Shown piece after piece: positions 53,091-64,000 of a stretch of DNA of 64,000 bases. The stretch lies in the NCBI GenBank assembly GCA_015227615.1, contig JAALGZ010000007.1, positions 1,302,001 through 1,366,000 on the forward strand, given 5' to 3'. The notes under the pieces were generated by a model. The model saw nothing but the letters and a program-made list of their open reading frames with translations, searched no databases and was not told the origin of the DNA. The translations under genes were made by a program, and so were the position numbers. Origin of the DNA: Labyrinthula sp. Ha. Its lineage: Eukaryota > Sar > Bigyra > Labyrinthulida > Labyrinthulaceae. How positions within the stretch are numbered: position 1 is the stretch's first letter; the number at the start of each line of letters is the position of its first letter.

Positions 53091-56000
53091 TCTGAATCGG
53101 GCTAACCTTGGTCTTATCAATATCAAACCCGCTATTCTTTCAAAGAAATTGGTTTTTGATACTGTACGATAGTGATGGATGCTAGTGCAGTGTAGACTCT
53201 GTTTTTCGAGGGGTCTATTCTTTAGAATTTGTATCATATTGCAATTACTCAAAATCATGTTCTATCTTGCAACATTTGAGCAATCAGAGAGACCACGAAT
53301 GAAGTCACAGTTTGGGATAAGCTATTAATAGTGGGTTATCGATAAGAAAAGAGTCCACAACCCCAATCCCTGTCATGAAATGGTTAGTAAAGGTATATAA
53401 GAGGTTATTACACGTTTCAGTTTCGTGTTCAACTGCGAAGATTCTTTTTCATCTGGATCGATCTCTTATTATGGATTAACAGTAGCAAGAGGTGGGACAG
53501 CGGGAAATGAACTGTGTTCTGGAGAGTTGAGGTTTGGAGGATTCGGATGAGGTTCGAGTATGGACTTTCAAGCCCATTTCAGGTTCAGATTGGCTTTTCT
53601 TAGATGGCTGCCAGTTTTCTGATTTTCTGTTTAGATCACGAGAAAACATTTTATATATGTTGTATGGAGTCGTGGGTTGCGTTGTATTTTAGATCCTGCA
53701 GGGGGATATTTAGGGAGGAATTGAGCCAGGAGGATTGTCTAGATGCATTTTAGTATGTATCTCGAGGGAGGTAGGGCGGATGAGTTATGTTCGTAGATGA
53801 GTTTTCTGGTGAACCTTCTATACGTGAGAGAGGACTATCTTCTACTTTGTTTTAGTACAGGTTCCAAAATTGTAGTGCGGTTTTGATGTTAATTCTTGGG
53901 CTATTTCTGAGAGAGTTAAAGTTGGTTCTGGTATACACTTTATGTACTGCTTCGATTTGGGCGTCTACTGTGGTTTTATTTTTATCCTCTCAAGCTTTCC
54001 ATGACTAGAGTTATTAATGTCAACTCATATTCTAGTAAGTTATTCTATTATTTTGATGGAAGAGCCTTGTTGTAATCTTGGTTGAGGATTTATTATGATT
54101 TTTAGGGAGAGTGAGCTTAGCTTCCTTTATATTCAATTAGAGTTTGGTCATACTTCGCTTCAGTATACGGGTTTAGAGATAAATAAGATTTTGTCAATGT
54201 TTTATCTTATTTAAGGCCCATCTAGTTGTGGTTGAGCTGACGGGTGTATATGCAGAGATACACATGTTTCATACCTATTGTTTGTAGCACATCAACTTCC
54301 CTTTGACTTCGCTATTGAAGATAAGTACAAGGTAGTACAATGAGGCGATAGCTTCTGTGGTTTGAGTTTTAGATTTCTGGCCTGAAGATTTTTCTTTGTG
54401 ATGTTAGGTATTAAAATATCAATTGCATGTGAGACTACGGACGTCTTTTATACTTGTATATATTGCTCTATCAAAGAACCTGGAACCTATTTATACATTT
54501 AAACTGACATATTCTCTAAAGCTTCTATCCCACTTTTCACATTTATACTTAGAGTTATAGTAGGAGTACTTTTCTAACTTCTTATCTTTTAATTTGTCTT
54601 GAATCTTTGCTTACTCTTCTACCTTCAATACTTTACTATTTCTCGAGCTAATTCTGAGATCATGAAGGTTATGGATATCTACTGGTTGGTTCATAAAATT
54701 TTCCTTATCTTTTCAAATTATCGACGAACGCGGAAATATCCTCTGAAAAAACTTATTTTATATCTTCTTCATATTTAGAATAATTGAATATTCAAGTTTT
54801 TATTCTTCTCGGGCCGTTGCTCACAGTTGAGAAACAGTATGAATTAGTCATTCTATTAGAGAATTAACTTCTAGATGTTGACCGGTATAGGTATTTTTTC
54901 ATGTCTCTTGCTATAGCTTTTGCTAGTTTGCATATGGATTGTATTCTTAACAATTTAGGGTCACCACCATACTATTTTAAGGAAAAGGATATAGAGCTGT
55001 GTCATACTAGGTCGAATGCTTGCTTCACTCTATGAAAAAAAGGTAGGCGGATTTCCAATTATAGTTGAATCTATTATTATCTTGCTCAACAGTTCACCCT
55101 TCTCTATCATGGGTGTTTTTTTTCTGATTCTTGTTCGGAGATTTATATACTTTTATATTAGTGTTTTTAGAGGACAATAGAAGATTTACGTTGTTATTTT
55201 GAGGGCGAGGCTAAAAAAAGTGATGGGTCTGTGTGAGATGGCTGTTTTCTTGCCTTTTCCTCTATAGATAAAGAAGGTATCCCCTCACATACATTTACTT
55301 CATTTTCTTTCCTGAAACTTTCTATGATGATAAAATTCTGCCATGCTATTGGATCCCCCCTGTTGGACTTTGAGATAAATTTGAATACCTCATTGCGCAT
55401 CTGTCTTTTCCAGGTGTATTTTAGTTTTGAATTATTCTAGTATCATATTTATTGATTCGGCTGATGGTAAAATAACTTTGTAAAAGATTCTCTATAAAAC
55501 GAACTTTCGTCTTATACATTGTTTAGTTAGATGTAATGGTATATCGTATCACCCTGATATATACTCTATGGCATTTTAAGGACGGCTGTATATTGAGGAT
55601 ATTTTCTGAAGAACTGTTAGTCTTCCTAAATATTGCGGGGGATATTTATGTGCTCACTGTTTTCAACAATGATAAAATTGATGCTTTTTAGGGGTATCCT
55701 CAATAAATGACACCACACTCTTCTCTGATTACACTCAAGTTCAAGTCATATGTTTTAGCACAGCATTATTCCCAGTATTTTTTGTCTTTAACCGGTGCCT
55801 TTATACTGTGTTTGTCGACTGCTTTTTCTATTTAGGTGATGTCTATCTAAGAGCTCAAATTTTCTCTTTACCAACTTCCTAGTTTTCTTGTATTGTATTT
55901 GTTAAACCTTGTTTGCAATCTACCTGTAACTTATTCTTTATGGCACTTTAAATATATTTGAAGAATGTTGGAGTGGTGTTTGTTCACGATTTGTTATATA

Positions 56001-59000
56001 TTTATGCACTAAGTCAACTTTATATCAAACTTATTTACATTTTTCATTATTTATTAATGTTTTCAAGGTCTAGTACTCCGCGATTTTCTTTATATATCCT
56101 ATTCCTATATATTTAACTTTTATTTTTATGCCAGTGTTTCAGTGGTAAGAGGATCTCTTGTTGACTGAGTCATTTAGAACATGTGTTGAATACTCCAATT
56201 GTCACTACCTTGTTTGATCTGTTGGTAGTTGAAATTTTGTCTATGATGAATTATGTTTTCTTAATGAAAATATTGTATTTCTTTGCTTCCACTTCTCCTT
56301 TCTTGAAGTTATATTTTGGTATCTTGACATTATTAGCTTGTAGAAATGATTTAAAGTAGTAAACCGTTAGCGTTCGGTTTAAAAAAAACGACTTTACTCG
56401 TACTGTTAGTCTTTTTATGGACACTTTTGCTCTGGTATCACCATAAAAAGCTTTAACGTATCTTTTGGTGATTTTTTTTGTAACAGTTATAAGATCTCTC
56501 CAATGAAAATTATTATTTATGTCCTCCAAAGCCTGTCTGTTGTGTACGAACGTTCTAATTTGTAAAATTTTTCTTTTCCCATTATTCGATAACCGGTTCC
56601 TAGATTCTATACCTACTCGCTGGCGTGACCAGTAATATCAATTCAAGCTCTTTACAAGATTAACTACGAAATTCTAATCTTCCGGTTGTTATGAAAAACT
56701 TTTTTCTACTTGGTGATGGTAATAATATTGTGTAGTCGTATATGATTATTTCCGCTTAGATAGTACAGAAGAATGAATCTGGATAAATTTGTCCCAGGGA
56801 CCAAAATATTTAAACGAGTTTGATAGGAATTGAACCATCAAAGTTTTTGTGTCAATAAGTGTATTTCTTTAGTATTTTTACACTCATTTACACTAAATAC
56901 TCATAGTTCAAGAAACATATCAACTTTCATCGAATTAAACGTACCAAAGATTTCCATATCGTAATAAAGGCTCAAAACTGCGCTATGATCTATCTCTTGA
57001 CGTAAAGACATTTTAAAACTTATCCAATATCTCAATTAGGCTACAAAAGCTTTCCTACATGAGAATTAATTCGAAATGTATAGATGCTTTCGAATGACTG
57101 GGTGAATTGAAGTGGGTCCCGATATCATAGTGACTTAAAATTTAATAATTCGCTTGGGATGTAACCGTAAATTGCAGGGGACTCGATGATCCTTAGAACT
57201 TGGAATAATTCTTTTATTAACTATTAAATCAATAACCGTGAACTCATTATAGAGCAATATTCCTAATTCTTCACCCCTACTCATGGCGTGACACATGGAA
57301 TACACTAATGATAAGTATCAAGTGATGCAACAGAAGAGAACATGTTCTTTTAAGGTCATATTAAGTAAAATATTTTAGCTTGAGGAAATTAATAGGGGTA
57401 TCTGCGATTGTACTTGGTTAAGATAACGAGATACACTTGAATGAGCAAAATTTATACGATGCAGGGTTGGTACTAAATGAATTCTCGTTATGTAGTAAAA
57501 ATATATCTTTCACAGATCCCCCGCAATGATACTATACTTTAATATGTTTCGTAGAGTACCGGAAGAGGAGACATAATGATGCATACTCGCAGAAATATAT
57601 AATAACATCTCGCCTGAGCTTGGTATTCTCCCTACTGGGTACCCTATACAAAATTGCTCCACGTATGAAAAAAATTGATATTCCTGGTATAACATGCTCT
57701 TAAAAATCAAGCTATATAGGATTACTTACGCACAGCTTTTCCATTATATTAATGACCTCAAACATAGAAAACAAAGCTCAGCTCAATGAACACTAGTTGC
57801 TACTAACTTATATCATTTTCCCGGTCGCATGGAGTCAATAATAGGGATGCTCAACAAAAATAGGATTCTAAACGTAGACAACATATATGTATGAAAGAGT
57901 TGTATATATTAGTGTAATAAATAAGAATAGGGTGAAATAAAAATAGCTTTTGTTACAGATTAAATAAATCTTCAGAAAGAGAGACGGGGTTTTATTTTCT
58001 GATAAGATGTAATAAATCTACTGCTTCTCCACTATTCGGATTTCTTAATCGAATGTAATAAAAAGGTACCTATGCCTCGGGAATACTTCACCTTACAACT
58101 TGATTGAAAATTTTATATTGCTAGCTATTTCGGTACCAGTAAAGCGCGAGAAACCCTTTTAAAGGAAGGAAATATATGGTATAGTTTAAGGGTTATCATA
58201 TCCACTTGAAAATTTGCTTATAATGTTTTGTGCCCTGAAGTGACTTAACACTGTGATTCAAAAGTTGAGATTGAGGATGCAATTTAAAATAGCAGAACAA
58301 GTACAAAGACACTTGCATAAGACTATTTATAGGAGTAATCGTTGAAAGAGGTACAAAATTTCCTCATGGAAGTATTTTAGTATTTTCTAGCTCTGTTCTT
58401 ATATTTCTATTTCTGCATGTAGTAATCAAACCGGATTAGAGTGACTTAATTGGATGATATATTGGACCCATTGAGAGCGGCACCAACCCGTAAAGGATCT
58501 TTGTACACGATGATCATTTGCTGCGTGTCGAGGCTTTTAAAAACTAGATAGATCTCTTTTCCTGTCTACGGCAAATTAATACTGGAAATAACCTATCACC
58601 TTACCATTGAGCATATTCTGTAATAAGGAATCAATGAATATAAGAAGGACCGATTTCTCACGATACATTTAAAAACTATTCATAATTTAGAAAATTGCAT
58701 GAACTGTCGCTTGTTTTTTCGAACAACGGTATAACAGTATAAAACTTGGATCAAAAGATATGGGCTCTTTTAATAGATAGGTTATGTCACCTTGAATTCT
58801 TACAGCGTCTTATTAAGATATTTAGAGTTCAATTTCCAAATAGTTTCAAATTAAGTTTCAGGTTAGGGTTGTAAATTTACACTAATCTGTTCATGTAAGA
58901 TTAAGAGCGAAAATATTATATCCTTACATGTGACGCAAGAAAACCGGGGGTAACAAGGGCATAATAAAATGAGGACAAGTCGTTACCTAAGAGGTGCATG

Positions 59001-61563
59001 TGATTTTTAGATTGATGTTTTATCGAAGGGCAAAAATATTTACACTGTCTATTTATACTGTTTTCAATGGTTATATTACGGCTCTTTAAGGTTGTATTTT
59101 GTTTATGATTCTGGGCTATTTTGACTTAGACTATTGGCTCAAACTCTGGAGAAGATAATATTTATCTCAACTGAGGAGACATTTTAGTTCCTACCAAAGA
59201 ATAATAAGCTACGGTAACAATATGTCCATGTGCTTAAATTGAAGTTACAGTAAGTAGGCTTCAAACTATATAAAATTTAGCTTCATTCGCTTCGGATTCT
59301 TATGTCAAAAAATCTCAAACAAAGAAAAATACTGAAATAAAAAGTCTGGAACATCATAAAGTTAGGGCAAGTATCCATGCTTAAAGATAATGTAACAAAG
59401 TCTGTACTAGCACCCTTCTTATTTAACTGAACTAGTTACTAGATAAGTATAGAACTGTCAGTCTAATAGATATATTTAGAGTATAAGATTGATTTGATGA
59501 GAATCAAACAAATTCTTATCTCTAACCGGTAATAATCTTAGGACAGATGCTAAGAACCTAGTATCAATAGTGATATTTTTACATGTTTGAGCCGGCATGG
59601 TGAGTATTGGTATTTAGGAATAATGTTTAGCCCTGCCTTCTCAGAAAACCATGTTTAAATTGTATGGATATATAATAATAAGATCATTTAGATCCAAATT
59701 AAATAAGTTAGGTCTTTTGGAGATTTAAATATAGTAAAATTTGATTTTTGTATTAATGTTTGATGTTCTATGTCCAGAAAGGCGAATGGTTTAAAGTTAT
59801 GCTCTCGTCAATAAATGTAAAGTTCGGAGAATTTGCCATTGTTAATATTTTTAAAACTTGCGTCTAACCAAATATTTTTCTCTTTGGCTAAAACCTGCTC
59901 CCTTTCCTTTACTCCGCATCGTCACGCTTTTTTTTGTAATATTACCACATTCTAGTTTTCCATTATATCTTCCGGAAATGATTCTTAATTGTCAGCTGAG
60001 AATTCGTTTGATATAATCTATGTTGGGTATATTCATGTAAATTCACGCCAATAGATTAGAATGTCATAAGATTATTGATTCAGACCCCATTCTTAGGAAC
60101 ATCGTATCACCGGAATACATACGAAATTAGGAGGCAGATTAATATACTTGAGCTACACTATAATGTCTTAGTCAAAATAACGTTCCTTAGCTCCTAGTTA
60201 GTCTCGAAAATCTGATTCGGGCTAAATGAGTCGGTTATGTTGGCTTCTTTACTGTAGGATAACAATCACGAAAGCTAGTATGTTACAGAGTAGCCTTATT
60301 CAATTAATCGAAATATTTAAAATGTTAATTTTCTCCCAACTATATATATTTAACAGTAAAAGGATAAGGGCAAATCAAGTATAAAAATATCATGAATGCT
60401 GAATGTTGCCTATAATTAGAATTGAAATAAGAGTTTATTGTATTTTATACCATAGGGAAACTGACTTGGTATATGTTTTGTACATCCATTAATCTTTCTA
60501 TCAAGAGGTTGGAACTGGTGAATAGAAGTTACTTATATTAATTTTGTAATTTTATAAGAAACCAAAAAACATAATACAAACTATCAGAGAGAAAATGGCA
60601 AAGGTAGCATGGTATTCTCTCTATACATGTGGAAACTATATTGACAAATTCAAAAACAATTTCATGAAGAAATTAGTGTTGGTGAAGGGGGTAACATGTT
60701 TCAACGGTTGTACTTACTTTTATTCTATACAGTGACTTAAAATTGGCTAGCCCATATATGGTCCTTTGAAGAAGACTTAAACTCTTTATCATTTTAATTA
60801 TTTTAACCTTGATGTGAGATTATATAAACTTGCATGATGGTTCTATTAGCCGGTCAAGTTACTTTATTCTCTGTATATTTAGAACTACAAAAAGAACAGG
60901 CGCCTTCTGTACAAATTAGAATTAACCCTCTTTTTACTAACAATGTAGCAACTATCATGCAGAAAACGATAAATTTCATAAAGTAATTTCGAAAAATATC
61001 AAGCCATTATCGACAAAAAAAGAAAAAGAAAATGAGATACATTAACAATTTTGACATATGGTGAAGGAGAACTAAAACTAACTTATGTACCGCTAAGACC
61101 TGGAGGAACGCAGTAGTAGCTCGCTGTAGCATAAGGATAGTGACTCGTAGTATCACGCTATTTAGATGATAGATTGGAGTAATTTGATTTGTAGATAGGA
61201 TTTGTCATTACTATATCGGATAAGGTCAGAGTGAGAAACCAACAATCACGAATTAATTAATAACGGAAAATAAGATGAAAAAGATAAATGAAAAAGCTAT
61301 CTGGATAGTCTTTGCTAGAATACGTGAAAAGGCCAGCCAATACTACGAAAAGACTTCAGATTGGTGTACTAAAAGGTTTCATGTTTGATGACTGATAAAA
61401 ATCTTTGTCAATGTAAATACAGATTCATTAATTTATTTTTGAGAGTCCTTAAAACATTAAACATTTAATCATTAGGTATTTAATTACTAGACCGGAGATT
61501 TAAACCTAAAGTTACAACCTTAGACAACTTTTTCATGTTTTTGTTGAAGTTTGAATGTTTGTG
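53091..61563. other. gene desert with T-skewed segment
   Basis: No intact gene. From about 53.4 to 56.65 kb the plus strand is strongly T-over-A, entered separately as a relic. From 56.7 to 61.5 kb the base composition is balanced AT-rich, all frames are closed within short distances and I see no repeats or motifs. Confidence 0.6.
53400..56640 (-). pseudogene. decayed minus-strand coding region, unknown family
   Basis: The plus strand here is markedly T-rich relative to A, as it is opposite true minus-strand genes. The minus strand gives protein-like blocks: a 129-codon open run from a TGA at 56638-56640 to TAA at 56251, including HNRQALEDINNNFHWRDL and a Lys-rich tail; a 68-codon run at 55194-55400 containing SKSNRGDPIAWQNFIIIESF; and near 54.9 kb RIQSICKLAKAIARDMKKYL. 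None starts with a useful ATG, and stops and frameshifts separate them. It could be one or more ruined genes, or an old mobile element; no domain is recognised. Limits are approximate. Confidence 0.35.
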
Positions 61564-62162
61564 TCATCTGAGTTTTTTCCTTCTTTTTTTCTCTCTTAAA
61601 TTCAAAGTTAAGAAAATTGCATTGAAGTTTATACCTAAAACCTCTCGGGTTAAATCAGCTTCAACAGCTGTTAAAGGTGTGTCCGCTAATCCTAGGCACG
61701 TGATCATATTGAGTTCTCCTGGTTCTATATAAGAACTAAAGCTTCGTTTATTTTCATCGAAATCTATTTCGTGTTCTAAATAATTCAATAACTTCTACCA
61801 AAAAATATAATTCCTATTCTTAAGATTGAAGTTATCGCTTAACCATTGATCCTGATTTGTAGTGATAATACAATTTGTACCACATCTTCTAAGAATTTTT
61901 CTTCGTTAACTTCAGAGACATGTTTTATTTGCTTCCCATAAATTGGTGATAAAATATTGGAAAATAATAATTTATTTGAGAGCACAATGTAAAGCCCATG
62001 AAATACAAATTTTAGTGTGGATCCTCTGTACAGGGCCCAGTAATTGGTGGGGCCATCTCTCCCTCTTCTTGGTGGTTTGTTTCTTCTGTTTGAAGGTGAC
62101 AAGCAGGTTGCTGTGTTTTTTTTATAAATTTGGGTTGTATGACCTAAAGGGCAAATCCAGTT
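61564..62162 (-). pseudogene. frameshifted coding relic, unknown family
   Basis: Two minus-strand frames abut. The first runs about 108 codons from 62162 to TAA at 61839 and includes RRGRDGPTNYWALYRGSTLK and KHVSEVNEEKFLEDVVQIVL. The second, in a different frame, runs from 61788 to 61564 and includes SSYIEPGELNMITCLGLADT and an Arg/Lys-rich end. Neither opens with ATG at its natural start, although the second has an internal opening residue. They look like consecutive parts of one protein separated by a frameshift. The family is not recognised. The relic lies head-to-head with the gene beginning at 62299, so its lost promoter would overlap that gene's upstream region. Confidence 0.4.
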
Positions 62163-62187
62163 TTACTTGAAATGACGTTCGAAAGGC

Positions 62188-62232
62188 TGACCGCCAAAAA
62201 CCCACCCCCTTAAATTTGATTTTCCTTGGCGG
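62188..62232. promoter_or_regulatory. paired E2F-like sites in opposite orientation
   Basis: CCGCCAA (62191-62197) and TTGGCGG (62226-62232) form a perfect 7-bp inverted repeat with a 28-bp spacer, 67-108 bp upstream of the ATG at 62299. Each matches the core of the E2F consensus TTTSGCGS (the first reads TTTTTGGCGG on the minus strand). In plants and animals E2F sites control S-phase genes. Use of these sites here is inference. Confidence 0.3.
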
Positions 62233-62298
62233 CAGAATATATTTGTTTCAATGTTGCATTACCCTTAGCATACATCTCTTGGAAAATTCAACCAAAAT

Positions 62299-64000
62299 AT
62301 GAAGATGAGAGCTGCGAAATATGTTAGACGAAAATTGAGTTATGGAAGAGATCGTGACAAATATAGCAACCACGACCCGGTTTCCATGAACCTTAAAGAT
62401 ACTAGGAAACAAATTATGAACGACGAAGACTTTATATTTGACCTGAAAACGCTCCTTCATCGAGCTGTCTTGTTTGAAGATAACTTACAGCTAAAAAACA
62501 CATTACAAACGATTCAACAGCATAGAGTTTTACTTGATGAATCGGAGCTAAATATTATTTTGAATGTATTGCGTCCAATTCGGATAACTGCTCATTCAGA
62601 CATTCAGGCCCTTGCTACTGGCGTTTTGACTAGACATGAATTTTTCAGCATAGAAAACACTGAAGCCGCCGAGGTTTTAGAGCACGCTTTTTCACTGGAA
62701 GGCTTAGATAATAAAAAAAGTTGTAACTTTTCTTTTCTCGTACTTGAAAATTTGTTTCCAGAAGAGTTTGCTTTCCTTGTTCATTCGAAAAAATCAAGGA
62801 TTTCAGCATTAGTTCCTAGAATAAAGATTTTTTGCTCAAAATACTATGAGAAAATTGAAGCGAAAAGAGTTGTTTTTACTGCAGAATTCCTAAGAAACTT
62901 TCTTTTCCTTATTCGCACTCAGCAGATTAGTGTTCTTTCTGATGAGAAATTTACAGTGATCTTTGACAGAATAGTTGAGGTTTATTGCGAGACAGTTTCA
63001 CCTAAATCACTTAGTATTGAGAAACAGATTTCTAATTTGGAAGCTCTGCAAACTCCAGTTGGAAAAGATCCTAAAAATATTCTTTCTGTTTTATGTAAAA
63101 TTCTTAGGGCAACTATTTACAGAAGATTCATTGTATCCACAGAAAGAAAAAGAAGTCTATTAAATCCTACTGTTGTGCAGATATTTTCAAAGACTATTGA
63201 ACTAGTTAGTGATGCTCAATTTTCTACCTATGTAAGAATTGAAGGAGTAAGATTGTTGGGAGTGATTGGATCAATTGCTCCTAAATTTCTTAAGAAATCA
63301 AAAGACGGAAAAGGATGGAAAAAATATTTTACGCAAAGTGTTGAAAGAGCTAAAGAAGATGTCATTGAAACTGATATAGAGCTCAACTCCACGGGCAAGA
63401 TCTGGCACAAGAAAGCTGGAAAAAATAAGAAAAATCGAGGATTCCTAGTTTGGAACTCAAAATATGCCAGAAATCCCTTTCCGCTGCCAACTTTTCGTAA
63501 AGAATTTGTTTATAACATTGCAATGAAAACAATTCTTGAAGTTTTATCGAAGGAATTTAGCAAATTTAGGCATGCAAATATTATTGTCCAGCGGGACGAA
63601 CAAGATGAAATGGAATATGGGGATTTGGTTGAGGTGAAAGATGTGGTTTTCAAAGAACGGAAAGTGTGTTCTGCTTTGGAGACTTTTATAGAATTGCTGA
63701 CACTTAGAGAATTTTCTGACTCATTTGAAATGTTTCTTTCAGAAGCCCAAGAAATGGTTTTAGATTTGCTCTCGCCTGTTTATCTAGAAACCCAACATGA
63801 ATTTGAGAGTTACAGAAATTTGCCAAAAATAGTTTTTCTTTTGTTAAAAGCACTCTCGGTTATTATTTTTATTCGTGGAAAAAAGGATAGACCTTCTATT
63901 GAACACTTGACCGAAATATTAAAGTTTTGGGCAGAAAAATCACTAGACGGATGTTTACTGTTTTACGAAGCTCTATTAGGAACTTTTGAATGGGAAACGA
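62299..64000 (+). CDS. large alpha-helical protein, 3' end outside window
   Basis: An uninterrupted frame of 567 codons from ATG at 62299 to the window edge; a TAG lies in frame 31 bp upstream, so this ATG is the first possible. The start is basic (KMRAAKYVRRKLSYGRDR). The body is almost wholly helical, with Leu/Ile/Phe-rich amphipathic stretches such as FLRNFLFLIRTQQISVL and IEGVRLLGVIGSIAPKFL, suggesting a HEAT/ARM-like solenoid. A Lys-rich loop (HKKAGKNKKNR) is followed by a Trp-containing segment, NSKYARNPFPLPTFRKEF. I do not recognise the family. Its sense strand is A-rich and no intron is seen. Paired E2F-like sites lie just upstream. The C-terminal part and true length are unknown. Confidence 0.85.
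   Translation, partial: MKMRAAKYVRRKLSYGRDRDKYSNHDPVSMNLKDTRKQIMNDEDFIFDLKTLLHRAVLFEDNLQLKNTLQTIQQHRVLLDESELNIILNVLRPIRITAHSDIQALATGVLTRHEFFSIENTEAAEVLEHAFSLEGLDNKKSCNFSFLVLENLFPEEFAFLVHSKKSRISALVPRIKIFCSKYYEKIEAKRVVFTAEFLRNFLFLIRTQQISVLSDEKFTVIFDRIVEVYCETVSPKSLSIEKQISNLEALQTPVGKDPKNILSVLCKILRATIYRRFIVSTERKRSLLNPTVVQIFSKTIELVSDAQFSTYVRIEGVRLLGVIGSIAPKFLKKSKDGKGWKKYFTQSVERAKEDVIETDIELNSTGKIWHKKAGKNKKNRGFLVWNSKYARNPFPLPTFRKEFVYNIAMKTILEVLSKEFSKFRHANIIVQRDEQDEMEYGDLVEVKDVVFKERKVCSALETFIELLTLREFSDSFEMFLSEAQEMVLDLLSPVYLETQHEFESYRNLPKIVFLLLKALSVIIFIRGKKDRPSIEHLTEILKFWAEKSLDGCLLFYEALLGTFEWET

Overview
The window looks like nuclear DNA from a unicellular or algal-type eukaryote. It is AT-rich, roughly one-third G+C by eye. 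Ten full-length genes were recognised. Every long one is a single uninterrupted reading frame, so the genome is intron-poor. The proteins are clearly eukaryotic: Rrp12, the ER mannosyltransferase ALG12, a mitochondrial P5C dehydrogenase of the plant-type ALDH12 subfamily, and a hemerythrin-CHY-RING ubiquitin ligase of the BRUTUS/RCHY1 type. The ALDH12 and BRUTUS-like genes hint at Archaeplastida (perhaps a red alga) or a related protist, but this is inference. TAA, TAG and TGA all appear to end genes, so I see no sign of a variant code.

Layout. 0-6.4 kb: gene desert. 6.5-7.2 kb: FCP1/SCP-like phosphatase. 7.5-9.7 kb: a complete but dead hAT transposon with perfect 14-bp inverted repeats and an 8-bp target duplication. 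9.7-18.1 kb: desert with eroded coding relics. 18.1-22.9 kb: a tight cluster of three genes: BRUTUS-like E3, a membrane-anchored toroid-fold protein, and a CH-domain membrane protein. The last two share one reading frame and are separated only by a TAA and 12 bp. 24.8-28.5 kb: a 58-codon gene facing RRP12. 28.5-33.4 kb: desert with a GC-rich SINE-like unit. 33.4-35.1 kb: P5C dehydrogenase. 37.4-40.5 kb: a macrodomain-like protein facing an eight-repeat KYG protein. 40.5-48.1 kb: desert. 48.1-49.0 kb: SET-domain relic. 49.2-53.0 kb: ALG12 facing a disordered 658-aa protein. 53-62.3 kb: desert with T-rich decayed coding sequence. From 62.3 kb: a large alpha-helical protein running off the right edge.

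The most striking architecture is tail-to-tail packing. Four convergent pairs have stop codons only 7, 50, 60 and 101 bp apart, while neighbouring 5' sides face deserts of 2-9 kb. The genes do not form one pathway; they cover iron-responsive protein turnover, ribosome assembly, proline breakdown, N-glycan synthesis and several uncharacterised cell-surface or cytoskeletal roles. The deserts hold several stretches where one strand still reads as protein between scattered stops, suggesting a graveyard of old genes or mobile elements.
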